A stretch of 64,000 bases of DNA from positions 124,001 through 188,000 of the forward strand of contig NZ_QMFY01000003.1 of the NCBI RefSeq assembly GCF_003286915.1, given 5' to 3'. The position numbers and the translations under genes are program-made. A model generated the notes under the pieces. It was not told the DNA's origin, searched no databases, and saw only the letters and a program-made list of their open reading frames with translations. This document shows, in pieces, positions 1 through 9,489 of the stretch (position 1 is the stretch's first letter; every line of letters begins with the position of its first letter). Source of the DNA: Pseudochryseolinea flava. Its GTDB lineage: Bacteria > Bacteroidota > Bacteroidia > Cytophagales > Cyclobacteriaceae.

Positions 1-1370
1 GCTTTGCTATACACAAAGCTATTGGCGCGATAGGCATCCGGCAGCGAATACGCAAATTCGATGATTGTATTTTCAAAAAAAGGAAGCCGCTGTGGAATGT
101 ATTTTGCGTTATCTTCTGTCCCCATATTCACAAATCTCCTCCCCCTATTGTAAACCAAATATGGATCCGTTTTTTGAATATCAAAGTAAGGATCATTTGC
201 ATCAGCATATTGCGCGTGTGCGCCATAGTAATACCGTGCAATCTCGGGCGTTACACGTGTATCTAAAAATCGTTTTCTCTTTTTACCAAGATACGAGCCA
301 CCAAAAACGGCGTCACCAAGAAAACCGTTTACATTAACATCGATAACATCAGCAATACGCTCAATGATGTGAGAGAAATGAAAGTGGTACATGTTCTCCA
401 TCCCATCCGTTCGCCACACACTAGGAAAACGTCGCTCGAGCCAATGGTCCGTTCGAATGTCGTAATAGTGATGTTCAACATTTGCTTTCGCCGAAACGAG
501 CTTGGCAACGATGACGTCTTCGCTATCGGGCAGACCAAATGTATATGCACGAGGTCTCTTACCATGAATACTCGCCATGATCGCACGCGAATCTAAGCCT
601 CCACTGAGCGATACACCCAACTGTACTTTGGGTGATGTTGTCTTGCTTCGCGATTGTATGGCACGCTCGAGCAATACCGCCATTTGATCCGCAGCATCAT
701 CTAAAGAAATATTGCTATTGTATTGAATTGCGCCCCACGTCCAATAGGCCGCAGATGACAATCGATCGTTTTTAATATCGTACTGATAGATCGACGCTGG
801 TTTTAATAAATCTACGCCTTCAAACCACGTAACCGATCCAATGAGATGTTCAAGCTGGATGAAACAGTCTATTAATTCCTTTCTAAACTTCATACTAAAA
901 TGCTTCAGGTAGGTGAAACATTTTAAGTCAGCGGCCAACATCAATGCACCATTTTGCTGGCTAATGTATGAAGGCTTTAATCCAAAACGATCCGTAATAA
1001 CAAGCAGAATCTCTTTCACGCTGTCGTACAAGACCACAATGAATACGCCGTCTACCTTTGCCAAATATTGTGACAACGTACCGCGCTCATAATTTGAAAT
1101 GAGTGTGGAGAGGAAGTCGCTGTCCCGTTCTACAAAATTATGATCATTAAAAATCTCTCCATCAATCCATGCCGATACACCGCTCAATGTTACAGACGGC
1201 TTCGGTATCTCCATAAAATCAAAAAATGATTTATGAATTACCAGTTGTGCATCATCATGCAATTTTTGTGAGCTTGTCTTCGACGAAAATATTGTTGAAG
1301 CCAATGCCTGATCAACACCTTGTCTGGAGGTCTCTTTTCTTGACGTACATATCGCAACAAACCCAGGCAT
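1..1370 (-). CDS. Asparagine synthase-like protein, C-terminus cut by window edge
   Basis: The minus-strand reading frame opens at an ATG at 1370 and runs off the left edge, giving about 456 residues. The first third resembles a class II glutamine amidotransferase domain (conserved DRFGLKP segment near residue 130). The rest is an asparagine synthase ATP-pyrophosphatase domain with the PP-loop SLSGGLDS near residue 253. Family members transfer glutamine-derived ammonia to an aspartyl or similar carboxylate. The usual Cys2 nucleophile is absent: the protein starts MPGFVAIC, so glutaminase activity is doubtful. Only 2 bp separate it from the stop of the upstream flippase gene, so they are probably one operon. 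Such genes are common in Bacteroidota capsule and exopolysaccharide loci, where they may modify sugars or amino-acid decorations. Family assignment is firm; substrate unknown. Confidence 0.85.
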   Translation of the reverse strand, partial: MPGFVAICTSRKETSRQGVDQALASTIFSSKTSSQKLHDDAQLVIHKSFFDFMEIPKPSVTLSGVSAWIDGEIFNDHNFVERDSDFLSTLISNYERGTLSQYLAKVDGVFIVVLYDSVKEILLVITDRFGLKPSYISQQNGALMLAADLKCFTYLKHFSMKFRKELIDCFIQLEHLIGSVTWFEGVDLLKPASIYQYDIKNDRLSSAAYWTWGAIQYNSNISLDDAADQMAVLLERAIQSRSKTTSPKVQLGVSLSGGLDSRAIMASIHGKRPRAYTFGLPDSEDVIVAKLVSAKANVEHHYYDIRTDHWLERRFPSVWRTDGMENMYHFHFSHIIERIADVIDVNVNGFLGDAVFGGSYLGKKRKRFLDTRVTPEIARYYYGAHAQYADANDPYFDIQKTDPYLVYNRGRRFVNMGTEDNAKYIPQRLPFFENTIIEFAYSLPDAYRANSFVYSK

Positions 1371-1372
1371 CG

Positions 1373-2830
1373 TTACTTTATAAATTTAGTAGACTTGAGT
1401 AACATCAATTCGTTTCTGTAGGCATAGTAAAGCAATCCAAAGCAAAGCACATTGTAGAATATGTGTACATATAAAGCATATTGCTGAAGCACTACGCTTT
1501 CGAAAACAATGATTACACTCATCAACAACAGCGGTGCACCAATAAGTTTAAATCCATTATATGAATACTGGTAATCTTTCGCCAATAACATTCGGAGCAA
1601 GAAGATTTCAAGCACAGCAACAATAAAGGCTGCGCCGATTACGCCAGAAATCTCCCAACGCTTGATCATCACCACTAGCAAAACAATTTTTGTCAACGAC
1701 ACCCCAATGCTAATAAGCGTTAAACGATCCATCTTCTTCAGTACGTTGTAAGGAATTACAAAATACAAACGCATCGATTTAAAGATGTAGAGAACGGCAA
1801 GGTATGGCAAGTAAGGAATGGCTTGTGCATACGCCGACTTCTTTCCAAAAAAAGTAATGAGTAGAACAATAGCAATGGGAAGCAGTAGAATGCAAACAAC
1901 GATCAGCACCATCATCACCGACAGTTGCCCATAGTAGTACCGATTAAGTTCAGGACTTGTACCTTTCACTTCCTGTTTATTGATCAATTGAATCACCTTA
2001 GGAGTAATCGTAGCGTTCAATCCATTGAGAAGCAAATCAATTCCTGCGAGGCATTTTACCGCGAAGTCATAGATACCAACTTGCGCGAGTGGTAAAAAAA
2101 TACCGAGGAGAAATCGATCAAAATAGTTGATAGCCCACTGCTGAAGCTGATACATAAATGTAAAAGCATTGAAGCGCGCAGAAGTATTTTCCCAAGGAGT
2201 TTTGAGATGAATACCAAATTCTCCAAACACACGAGAGTAAACCCATATCGATACGACTAAACCAGCAACAAGTCTCCCGCCGAGGGGTCCGATGAGGGAG
2301 TTGGGAAAAACTTTTAACCCAATAATGGTAGTGGCCGCGATTAAGATGAAGTAGCCAACGTTCGACCAAAGGAAAGGCTCTGGTTTCTCGCGCGTTTGGA
2401 GCAAGTTGCCATGGACTTTGATGATCGCTTGAAACATTCCCACGCCAACAGAAATCAATCCATACGGAAAGAATGACAACGTCTTCTTCGGGATGAAGTA
2501 ACTAAAAATCAATTGACCACCGATGCAAAGAAAAAGGCTCACGAGAAGTCCCCATCCAAGCATAAAGACAAACGACGCGCTGATGAATGATCGTAGCGCT
2601 TCAGGTCGACCTTTAAGTTCGTGATAGTGGAGATATAGTGAGGTGTCAAAGCTATAAGTGACGACAATCTGAACGAAGATCGAAAATGCAAGGCACATCG
2701 ATAAGGCTCCGTAAGACTCTGGCGGTAAGTAGACTATGTAAAACGGCAGCAATATGATGGCACTCGCCATAGGAAGGGCGCCTGCCAACGTATAGGTTAG
2801 TGAGCTTTTAATGAATTTCTTACTGATCAC
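1373..2830 (-). CDS. Polysaccharide flippase (Wzx/MATE-like)
   Basis: The 485-residue protein is almost entirely hydrophobic and has roughly 12-14 membrane segments. Its N-terminus (SSLTYTLAGALPMASAIILL, then a PPESYGALS loop) is typical of Wzx/RfbX flippases of the polysaccharide biosynthesis family in the MVF/MOP superfamily. These proteins move undecaprenyl-linked oligosaccharides across the inner membrane. It is the first visible gene of a minus-strand operon with the asparagine-synthase-like gene (2 bp gap), supporting a role in export of a surface glycan. The start at 2830 puts the first membrane helix about 10 residues in, as usual. The transported glycan cannot be told from the sequence. 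Confidence 0.85.
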   Translation of the reverse strand: MISKKFIKSSLTYTLAGALPMASAIILLPFYIVYLPPESYGALSMCLAFSIFVQIVVTYSFDTSLYLHYHELKGRPEALRSFISASFVFMLGWGLLVSLFLCIGGQLIFSYFIPKKTLSFFPYGLISVGVGMFQAIIKVHGNLLQTREKPEPFLWSNVGYFILIAATTIIGLKVFPNSLIGPLGGRLVAGLVVSIWVYSRVFGEFGIHLKTPWENTSARFNAFTFMYQLQQWAINYFDRFLLGIFLPLAQVGIYDFAVKCLAGIDLLLNGLNATITPKVIQLINKQEVKGTSPELNRYYYGQLSVMMVLIVVCILLLPIAIVLLITFFGKKSAYAQAIPYLPYLAVLYIFKSMRLYFVIPYNVLKKMDRLTLISIGVSLTKIVLLVVMIKRWEISGVIGAAFIVAVLEIFLLRMLLAKDYQYSYNGFKLIGAPLLLMSVIIVFESVVLQQYALYVHIFYNVLCFGLLYYAYRNELMLLKSTKFIK

Positions 2831-3004
2831 CGCTATTAAATCTCAGCCTAGCTACTTTGCTCTGGAAAAACCATGCAAATAACAAAAAAATAGCGATTGG
2901 CCAGCACCCACCTGTCGCCTAGAACGCGATTGATTTTTTCAGGCCGACCGTGTTCAAAAGCCTAAACGTATTATCTTCACCGCCGAGAAATCCGAATTTA
3001 AACC

Positions 3005-4006
3005 ATGAGATATCAGACGCTGGGCATCCTCACGCTTTTTGCAGCAGTGGCATGCCAACCAAAAGAAACGAAGAAAACGATGGGAACCATTGAAAGACTA
3101 GACCCTGCACTAGATGCAATTGTGAGTGCCACGGCACAACCTGAGATTATCGCTGAAGGGTTCGAATGGAGTGAAGGCCCTTGCTGGATCGAGTCAACAA
3201 AAACATTGATCTGGTCTGATGTGCCGCGCGATACCATCTTCCAGTGGTCAGAAGAAAAAGGAACATCAGTATACCTAACGCCCTCTGGCTACACGGGCAC
3301 CATTCCCCGTGGTGGCGAAATGGGATCGAACGGTCTCACCCTCACCAAAGACGGAAAGCTTGTGCTTTGCCAACATGGCGATCGTCGTATAGCGATCATG
3401 GATGCGCCACTCAATAAACCCGAACCAAAGTATATCACGGTAGTCGATAATATTGATGGAAAAAAATTCAGCAGTCCCAACGATGCGGTTGTACGCAGCA
3501 ACGGTGACATCTTTTTTACAGATCCACCCTATGGCCTACCGAATGGCGTGAATGATTCGACAAAAGAGACTTCGTTCAATGGCGTGTACAAAGCGTCTCA
3601 AGGAAAAGCTACATTGCTTGTCGACTCATTAACAAGACCAAACGGTATCGCATTCCTTCCGGGTGAAAAAACGTTTATCGTAGCGAACTCAGATCATGAA
3701 AAAGCAATCTGGTACGCGTTCGATTTAACGGAAGATGATTCCGTAACCAATGCGCGTGTATTTTATGATGCCACCAAAGAATCAAAAGCAGGAGAGAAAG
3801 GACTTCCTGATGGTTTCCGTGTAGACAAGAACGGCAACATCTTCGCGAGTGGACCGGGTGGTATTTGGATCTTCAGCCGCGAAGGCAAAGTCCTTGGCAA
3901 AATTAAGCTTACAGAACCGGCTTCCAACTGCGCACTTAGTGACGACGAAAAAACATTGTTCATCACCAACGATATGTATATCCTTCGGGTGAAGCTCAGA
4001 GATTAA
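3005..4006 (+). CDS. SMP-30/gluconolactonase/LRE-like lipoprotein
   Basis: The 333-residue protein begins with a lipoprotein signal (lipobox FAAVAC, lipidated Cys near residue 17). It continues as a six-bladed beta-propeller of the SMP-30/gluconolactonase family. Diagnostic segments are EGFEWSEGPCWIE, GSNGLTL, SSPNDAVV with GDIFFTDPPYGLP, LTRPNGIAF and GLPDGFRVDKNGNIF; they carry the expected acidic and Asn metal-site residues. Family members are divalent-metal lactonases hydrolysing sugar lactones such as gluconolactone, here probably on the periplasmic face of a membrane. It stands alone between divergent and unrelated genes. A functional link to the gluconokinase at 12145 is possible but speculative. 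Confidence 0.88.
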   Translation: MRYQTLGILTLFAAVACQPKETKKTMGTIERLDPALDAIVSATAQPEIIAEGFEWSEGPCWIESTKTLIWSDVPRDTIFQWSEEKGTSVYLTPSGYTGTIPRGGEMGSNGLTLTKDGKLVLCQHGDRRIAIMDAPLNKPEPKYITVVDNIDGKKFSSPNDAVVRSNGDIFFTDPPYGLPNGVNDSTKETSFNGVYKASQGKATLLVDSLTRPNGIAFLPGEKTFIVANSDHEKAIWYAFDLTEDDSVTNARVFYDATKESKAGEKGLPDGFRVDKNGNIFASGPGGIWIFSREGKVLGKIKLTEPASNCALSDDEKTLFITNDMYILRVKLRD

Positions 4007-4019
4007 TGTATCATGTGTT

Positions 4020-4072
4020 CCAGTGAATACCAAGCTCACTTGAACACATGAACACTTCCAAACTTGAACACC
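4020..4072. repeat. Short TTGAACAC-type degenerate repeat
   Basis: Right after the SMP-30-like gene, the words TTGAACAC, ATGAACAC and TTGAACAC recur with about 8-nt phasing. This resembles the other intergenic low-complexity arrays in this window (17905-17936, 26077-26271, 28096-28350, 35821-35870, 36012-36191, 45533-45647). Confidence 0.4.
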
Positions 4073-4076
4073 TTCT

Positions 4077-4181
4077 ATGCACGCTACTAAATTGATTACG
4101 CCCGAAACCCTGTTGGTGATGTGTATCGGCGGGATCGCATTTATCTTGATTATGCGCGCGATCTTTCGCAAGCGGGATTAA
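4077..4181 (+). CDS. Possible 34-residue small membrane protein
   Basis: A short ATG-to-TAA frame encodes 34 residues. It has one hydrophobic helix (LLVMCIGGIAFILIM, about residues 12-26) followed by a basic tail ending RKRD. This is the pattern of single-span small membrane proteins with a cytoplasmic positive end. It lies 70 bp after the SMP-30-like gene on the same strand. No homologue is recognised, and a frame this short may be fortuitous; the helix with its positive tail is the only argument for it. Confidence 0.4.
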   Translation: MHATKLITPETLLVMCIGGIAFILIMRAIFRKRD

Positions 4182-4364
4182 GGTCGCTAGCTTTCGTGTT
4201 CGCCGTTCACCTCGCATTACGGAAACTAACCCCAAGTAAGTTTTCTAGCGTTTTCCACCGAAAAACACGTGCAACTGCCGACCAGCTAACCTTTTAATCG
4301 TCAGGATGATTCCATAATTTCAACGATGAATCGTTATTTGAACTTCTAATAATTGAAAACACTT

Positions 4365-5090
4365 ATGAAAAAGGTACTTTCCTTATGCGCCCTGCTCCTC
4401 GTGACCACCGTAGCCTTCGCGCAAACCACCAAAAAGACACTTGAGTTACCTGAGTTTAAAGGCATTTATGTTAACTCTAACTACACTGTTTACCTGAAAC
4501 AAACCAATAAGCAGGAAGTAGTGATCGAGGCTCTTACAGAAATCTTTACAGCGACAGAAGTTAAGGTAGAGAATGGCATCTTGATGATCAACATCGAACG
4601 TAAGCCAGAAAGTCCCAACAAAAGCTTGTGGGCTAAAATTGATGACATCAAACTTAACCCGACCATGAAAATTTGGGTGAGTGTAAAAAACATCAATGAA
4701 CTTCAAGTGAATGGTGGTGGCAAAATTATTTCCGAAAACTCAATCGCAGCCGATTACATCAATGTTGGCGTATCAGGTAATGGTAGCCTTGATGTCGATG
4801 TAAAAGGTAACACGGTGAAGGCTGAAGTTAGCGGAAGTGGAACACTAACCCTTCGCGGATATGCCACTTCAATCGATGCGTTTGTCAGTGGATCAGGAAC
4901 AATCGCTGGGTTTAATTGCCCACTCGAAACGGCAAAAGTAAAAGTAAGCGGTACGGGCACGGCTCAACTGAATGTATCTACCAACATCGATGCAACAATC
5001 ATGGGAAGCGGTCAAATCAAGCATAAAGGAAACACCAAAAACGCTACCAAGAAGATTTACGGATCCGGAAGCGTCGAGCGCGCATACTAG
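4365..5090 (+). CDS. DUF2807 (head GIN domain) exported protein
   Basis: Starting at the ATG at 4365 (a TTG at 4353 is in frame but less likely), the protein has a clean signal peptide, MKKVLSLCALLLVTTVAFAQ. About 220 residues of repetitive beta-strand follow, with G-x-G-rich turns (VNGGGKI, VSGNGSLDV, VSGSGTL, GSGTIAG, SGTGTA, GSGQI, YGSGSVE). This is the DUF2807 putative auto-transporter adhesin, head GIN domain, a beta-helix-like fold frequent in Bacteroidota. The location is periplasmic or cell surface. No function is established for the family; adhesion is only the name given to it. A strong terminator follows at 5111-5155. Confidence 0.88.
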   Translation: MKKVLSLCALLLVTTVAFAQTTKKTLELPEFKGIYVNSNYTVYLKQTNKQEVVIEALTEIFTATEVKVENGILMINIERKPESPNKSLWAKIDDIKLNPTMKIWVSVKNINELQVNGGGKIISENSIAADYINVGVSGNGSLDVDVKGNTVKAEVSGSGTLTLRGYATSIDAFVSGSGTIAGFNCPLETAKVKVSGTGTAQLNVSTNIDATIMGSGQIKHKGNTKNATKKIYGSGSVERAY

Positions 5091-5110
5091 GTTCTTCTCA
5101 AATTTTTAAG

Positions 5111-5155
5111 TAATCAGATAATCCTTAACTTGAGATTGTCTGATTATTTTTTTTT
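5111..5155 (+). terminator. Intrinsic terminator after DUF2807 gene
   Basis: A 13-bp stem (TAATCAGATAATC at 5111-5123 with GATTGTCTGATTA at 5134-5146, one T-G wobble) has a 10-nt loop and is followed by a run of T to 5155. Confidence 0.88.
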
Positions 5156-5172
5156 ACAAACCCCAATTGATC

Positions 5173-5667
5173 ATGAAAGCCATTATTGGAATGTTCTGCT
5201 TTGCCCTTGCCGCAACCGTTCTCCACGCGCAAGATTTCGCCCAGTACGACAACTATACCTTCAAGGTAAAAGAAGATTATAAGCCGGTTGAACCTGCAAT
5301 CTTGGAAATGTCGAATTACGTCCTCACTACCAAACCTAGCGACACCGACAAAAATCAACGGATTGCTTTCAAATTTATCATTCTCTGGATGAGTGGCACG
5401 CCCGATCATCAATTTGCAATTGATGCAAGCTTTCAACCCTTCATGGAGAAGAACGACAAACTGCTCGGAGTATTCATGGCTTCAATGGCGAAGTATTTCC
5501 TATCAAACCCGAATGAATCCAATGCTGCTCAGCTAAAGAAAGGCTCTTATGAAATATTTCTAAACTACTGTGGAAACGATGCGTATGGCATTAAAAAGTT
5601 TAAGGAACTCAACAGGGCCCTGGCCGCGCAACAAGAAGGAAAACTAGACACCTATCTCAAGTTATAA
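5173..5667 (+). CDS. Exported protein of unknown function
   Basis: From the ATG at 5173 the product is 164 residues, with a signal peptide (MKAIIGMFCFALAATVLHAQ). A TTG six bases upstream is the alternative start. The mature part begins DFAQYDNYTFKVKEDYKP and is mixed alpha/beta with many lysines. Hydrophobic helices such as FIILWMSG and DKLLGVFMASMAKYFL appear mid-protein, and the C-terminus is NRALAAQQEGKLDTYLKL. I do not recognise a named family. It is preceded by a terminator, so it is probably its own transcription unit. Likely periplasmic. Confidence 0.72.
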   Translation: MKAIIGMFCFALAATVLHAQDFAQYDNYTFKVKEDYKPVEPAILEMSNYVLTTKPSDTDKNQRIAFKFIILWMSGTPDHQFAIDASFQPFMEKNDKLLGVFMASMAKYFLSNPNESNAAQLKKGSYEIFLNYCGNDAYGIKKFKELNRALAAQQEGKLDTYLKL

Positions 5668-5728
5668 GTCGCCGGCCCATACATGAACCGGTTGATGACG
5701 CGCCTCCATAGTATGTTGATCGTGATGG

Positions 5729-6928
5729 CTAAAGTTGTAATCGCACCTTAAGTTTATTCAAGCCTGTCGCGATCATCATCACCATTACGGCAAAAACGAT
5801 TGACCATACTATACCTACTGGCGCACGATGAAGTTCACTTGGCCAATGTAAGTGTAGTATGCTCATCAAATGCATCAGAATGAACGGAATGATGTATGTG
5901 AGCAAAGGATTGGTTGCTGCGGGTCGGAAGAAGCCTGTCCAGCCACTTACTTTTTTAATATCGATCAACCAGTACAAGAAAATAAAAATCAACGTACAGA
6001 TCGCTGCTGAGTATAACGCCCATGTTGGTGTTGCCCAAATTTTCGAGATTTGGTAATACGGCCTTAAGAAGAATCCTATTACAATCATAATCGCAGCGAA
6101 CAAAAACGCTTCCACAGAACGGCGCAATATCGATTTTGGTTTTGCGTGATCAAAAAACAACAACGAAAGAATGATTCCACCCAACACGAGTAGCGTATGG
6201 ATCGCGTGCCCCGTCTGACCTTTCATCCAAGCAAGCACATCGATCTCCTGTAGCGACGGCATCTTTCCAACAATAAAAAATACGATACAAGCGACAAAGC
6301 AAATGATCAAGCCGATTAGATTCCCTTTCACCAATTGATAAAGCATGCTTGCAATCAGATAGGCCCAACCAATAAGTCCTAAGATGCCCCACCACTGCGG
6401 CTGCAGTGTTTCGGTTCCATCTTCTCCGCCTCGAAATATAAACGCAAGCACTACGAGTCCTACAACACCGATACCACGCAAGATGTATTTAAACGTTTTG
6501 TTGTCGAAGGTGTAAACATTCCACACCAAGATTACACAGACATAAAACAACAACGACCATGTGGATATTGACATACCCATAGCGGCTTCGTTGTATCCTG
6601 TCTCTGCATTGACCATGAATACACCAAGCACCAGCAAGCCTATCGCTCGAAAGAGAATATGCCATTGCAGTTGAAATAATCCATCGCCTTTCACAATTCT
6701 ATTGTTAATCGCGAAAGGTATCGACATGCCAACAATAAAAAGGAAAGAAGGGAATACAACATCAACGAAAGTCATCGCATCAGCATCAGCGGGCATGTGC
6801 TTCATCCACAGTGGCACGCCTTCAACACCTGCAAGTTCATTTACGAATATCATCACAAGAATTGTAATCCCGCGAAGTGCATCAATCGACAAGATGCGTT
6901 GTGTGGTCAGTGAATTGTAAATGCTCAT
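5729..6928 (-). CDS. nagX: NagX-like DUF5009 membrane protein
   Basis: The 399-residue polytopic protein begins TTQRILSIDALRGITILVMI. This is the hallmark (R-x-x-S-x-D-x-x-R-G) of the COG4299/DUF5009 family, related to heparan-alpha-glucosaminide N-acetyltransferase. It has about 10-11 membrane helices and the segment FVDVVFPSFLFIVGMSIPFA. Bacterial members called NagX sit in chitin and N-acetylglucosamine regulons and are thought to transport or acetylate amino sugars at the inner membrane. Here it follows a GH20 hexosaminidase by 2 bp, which fits that role. NagX is assigned from family and neighbour; transport versus acetyltransfer is unresolved. Confidence 0.82.
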   Translation of the reverse strand: MSIYNSLTTQRILSIDALRGITILVMIFVNELAGVEGVPLWMKHMPADADAMTFVDVVFPSFLFIVGMSIPFAINNRIVKGDGLFQLQWHILFRAIGLLVLGVFMVNAETGYNEAAMGMSISTWSLLFYVCVILVWNVYTFDNKTFKYILRGIGVVGLVVLAFIFRGGEDGTETLQPQWWGILGLIGWAYLIASMLYQLVKGNLIGLIICFVACIVFFIVGKMPSLQEIDVLAWMKGQTGHAIHTLLVLGGIILSLLFFDHAKPKSILRRSVEAFLFAAIMIVIGFFLRPYYQISKIWATPTWALYSAAICTLIFIFLYWLIDIKKVSGWTGFFRPAATNPLLTYIIPFILMHLMSILHLHWPSELHRAPVGIVWSIVFAVMVMMIATGLNKLKVRLQL

Positions 6929-6930
6929 GA

Positions 6931-9489
6931 TTAGGGATTAGAAATAGTAGATGATCTTCCAGAACGGCCCTTCGTGTTAAATGCTTTTAGCGTAACGTTT
7001 CCCTTCGCCGCCAGCGGACCTGTGTACACTTTGCTCTTCGGTGTGGGCTCACTACCATCGGTCGTATAACGAATGGTTAGTCCCGGCAATTGAATGTTTG
7101 CTAAAACTTTGCCGTTGGCAACAATGGCGCCTGGCGATGGTATCCGATAATGGTATCCGCCTCTAAAATTATCAAGACGAACAAGCTCGCGTTGACCAAC
7201 AACGTTGAGGTATGACGACCACGCCTCCTGATACATTGCCTCACTTTTTTTCTCATCCTTCTCTTGTGCCCATGCTGGGTCTTTCTCCCAAGCTCTTGCT
7301 GCCAGCGAAAGCATCTTTGGTAGAATCATGTATTCCATGCGATCAGGTCCTTGTACCGTTTCAGACCACAGCAACCCTTGTATGCCTACAATGTTCTTCT
7401 TTCCGTAATCCGTTAAACGTTCTTTGCCGATGAATATCTTACGATCCAACGCATTGCCTAATTTGTCCTCCTTCGAGTTTTTAAAATAGTCATACGGGAT
7501 GAAGTAGTATGGTTTGTCCAAGTCTGTAAATGCGCCCCAATAGTATCCTGGTTCTTCGAAGGATTTATGATAGGCCATATCGAAATACAAATTCGACACG
7601 CACGAGAGAACAACTTTATATCCAGCATTTGCAAGTTGGTACGCGAGATCTTCCGCACCCCAACCTAGCACGTTATTCCAAACGTCTACTTGAAGTCCCT
7701 CCCTCACAAAATCAGGATTTGGAATGTATGCTTTATTTCCGTCAAGCATTGTTTTGCGCATGGCAATCTCTTCCCAACCATACAATGTAAGTCCTCTCTT
7801 TTTCGCGATATCATTGACCTTGCCATAGTAGTAGTACCACAAGTCATCAGTCGACTTAATGTTATGATTGACTTTCATTAACTGCTCAACCGCCGGCGAC
7901 TTTTCCCAAACACCTGCTGGCACTTCATCGCCGCCAAAGTGAATTGTATTGATCGGCGCTTGTGCTTCCTTGTACATCGCAAGTACATCATCAACTACAG
8001 TTTCCAAAAAAGTATACACAGAAGGAACGGCGACGTTAATCACATTGTCTGTCCATCCTTGTACCGAACGATACTCAGAGGCATCTTGTAGGTCGCGAAG
8101 CAAATATTTCTCAGCTTCCGCTTTCTTCCCTTCCTTCATCAAGCATTCGTAACGCGCGTCCATGGATTTCACGGCAGCACGTGCGTGACCAGGCGTTTCG
8201 ATTTCTGTAATGACGGTGATGTGTCTCTTCGTCGCATAACGGAGGATTTCAATAAAGTCAGCGCGTGTGTAGTATCCGCTACCATAAGGCGTTGTTACAT
8301 TAGGTCCAGATCCAAAAGAGGGAGGTAAAAACTGTTTACTATCCAATGTATGTCCACGTTTTGAACCCACCTCTGTTAGCTCAGGAAGGGACGGAATTTC
8401 AAGACGCCAGCCCTCGTCTTCGGTGAGATGAAAATGAAATACATTTAATTTATACATTGCCATCAAATCAAGGAGGCGCAGGATCTGTTGCTTCGTCTGA
8501 AAATTTCTCGATACATCCAGCATGAAAGCACGATGAGGGAAACGTGGTTCGTCTTTCACTGAAACAAACGGAACCACCACCTCTGATTTTATTGACGCCC
8601 ACGTGGACGGCGGCATCAGACTCAAGAAAGATTGTACACCGTTGAAGATGCCATGACCAGAAGACGCCGTAATCGTTACACCAGTATCATTTATGTTTAG
8701 TTCATAGGCTTCTTCCGGGAAATCTGATTTTACAAATTGAATCTTCATTTTCCCAGACGTGGCAGTGGGTACTACAACCGGTTTCTTTCCAAGAATGCCG
8801 AATAATGTTTCTGCAAGGTAGCTCGCCTCATTGGAGAAAGTCTGGTCGGATACAATTTCTACATGCGCGTTAAGTTCAACTGAACCCGTTAATACTTGGT
8901 ATTGTAGCGGTGCTGGAAAAATTTTTACAATATCCTTTTCAGGCAACGTTGTTATAATTCTATTTTGCTCGTACAACATCTCCGGTGTGATCAATCCGAT
9001 TTTGTCGGCTGCAAAACGTAGATATTGTTTTGGAGTAGTCGAGGGCTTGACGGTGTAATGAGAAATTGAATAGCCTTTCGTTGGTGCTGCATCAAAAATA
9101 AAATACAAACCCGCAGGCGCATCGGTAAAGTTCACCACCCAATCACCCGACACAAATTCAATTCGTAACGAAGCTCCAGGTTTTATGCCTTCGAAATTTT
9201 TTAGTGGAAACACACGGAATAAGTCGCCGTTCAACCGTTCAACGCGCACACTACCGGTTGATGATTTTATATCGCGAATAAAATTGAAATACATGCTCCA
9301 TCCCGATGATGGAAAGATCTGTTTGCCTTTATTGGTAATGGTGAAAGCTGAAAGCGTAGCGGTTTCATTTTGATGGTTGTTCTCAACAACCTCCCATTCG
9401 ATATACAATTTGCTAACGTCGGGCAGTTGTTGTGAAAATGTAACGCTCGAAATCATGAGCATGATAATTGTAAAAATTGTTTTGATCAT
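6931..9489 (-). CDS. GH20 beta-N-acetylhexosaminidase
   Basis: I place the start at the ATG at 9489, giving 852 residues with a signal peptide (MIKTIFTIIMLMISSVTFSQ); an upstream in-frame start at 9543 would bury it. The order is an N-terminal chitobiase-type carbohydrate-binding domain (WEVVENNHQNETATLSAF), a GH20b domain, the GH20 barrel, and a C-terminal CHB_HEX-like domain (TIRYTTDGSEPTP). In the barrel are HFHLTEDEGWRLEI and the catalytic Asp-Glu pair in HFGGDEVPAGVW. These enzymes remove terminal GlcNAc or GalNAc by substrate-assisted catalysis, in periplasm or outside the cell. Coupling to the NagX-like gene (2 bp) points to chitin or peptidoglycan-derived GlcNAc oligomers. Confidence 0.95.
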   Translation of the reverse strand: MIKTIFTIIMLMISSVTFSQQLPDVSKLYIEWEVVENNHQNETATLSAFTITNKGKQIFPSSGWSMYFNFIRDIKSSTGSVRVERLNGDLFRVFPLKNFEGIKPGASLRIEFVSGDWVVNFTDAPAGLYFIFDAAPTKGYSISHYTVKPSTTPKQYLRFAADKIGLITPEMLYEQNRIITTLPEKDIVKIFPAPLQYQVLTGSVELNAHVEIVSDQTFSNEASYLAETLFGILGKKPVVVPTATSGKMKIQFVKSDFPEEAYELNINDTGVTITASSGHGIFNGVQSFLSLMPPSTWASIKSEVVVPFVSVKDEPRFPHRAFMLDVSRNFQTKQQILRLLDLMAMYKLNVFHFHLTEDEGWRLEIPSLPELTEVGSKRGHTLDSKQFLPPSFGSGPNVTTPYGSGYYTRADFIEILRYATKRHITVITEIETPGHARAAVKSMDARYECLMKEGKKAEAEKYLLRDLQDASEYRSVQGWTDNVINVAVPSVYTFLETVVDDVLAMYKEAQAPINTIHFGGDEVPAGVWEKSPAVEQLMKVNHNIKSTDDLWYYYYGKVNDIAKKRGLTLYGWEEIAMRKTMLDGNKAYIPNPDFVREGLQVDVWNNVLGWGAEDLAYQLANAGYKVVLSCVSNLYFDMAYHKSFEEPGYYWGAFTDLDKPYYFIPYDYFKNSKEDKLGNALDRKIFIGKERLTDYGKKNIVGIQGLLWSETVQGPDRMEYMILPKMLSLAARAWEKDPAWAQEKDEKKSEAMYQEAWSSYLNVVGQRELVRLDNFRGGYHYRIPSPGAIVANGKVLANIQLPGLTIRYTTDGSEPTPKSKVYTGPLAAKGNVTLKAFNTKGRSGRSSTISNP

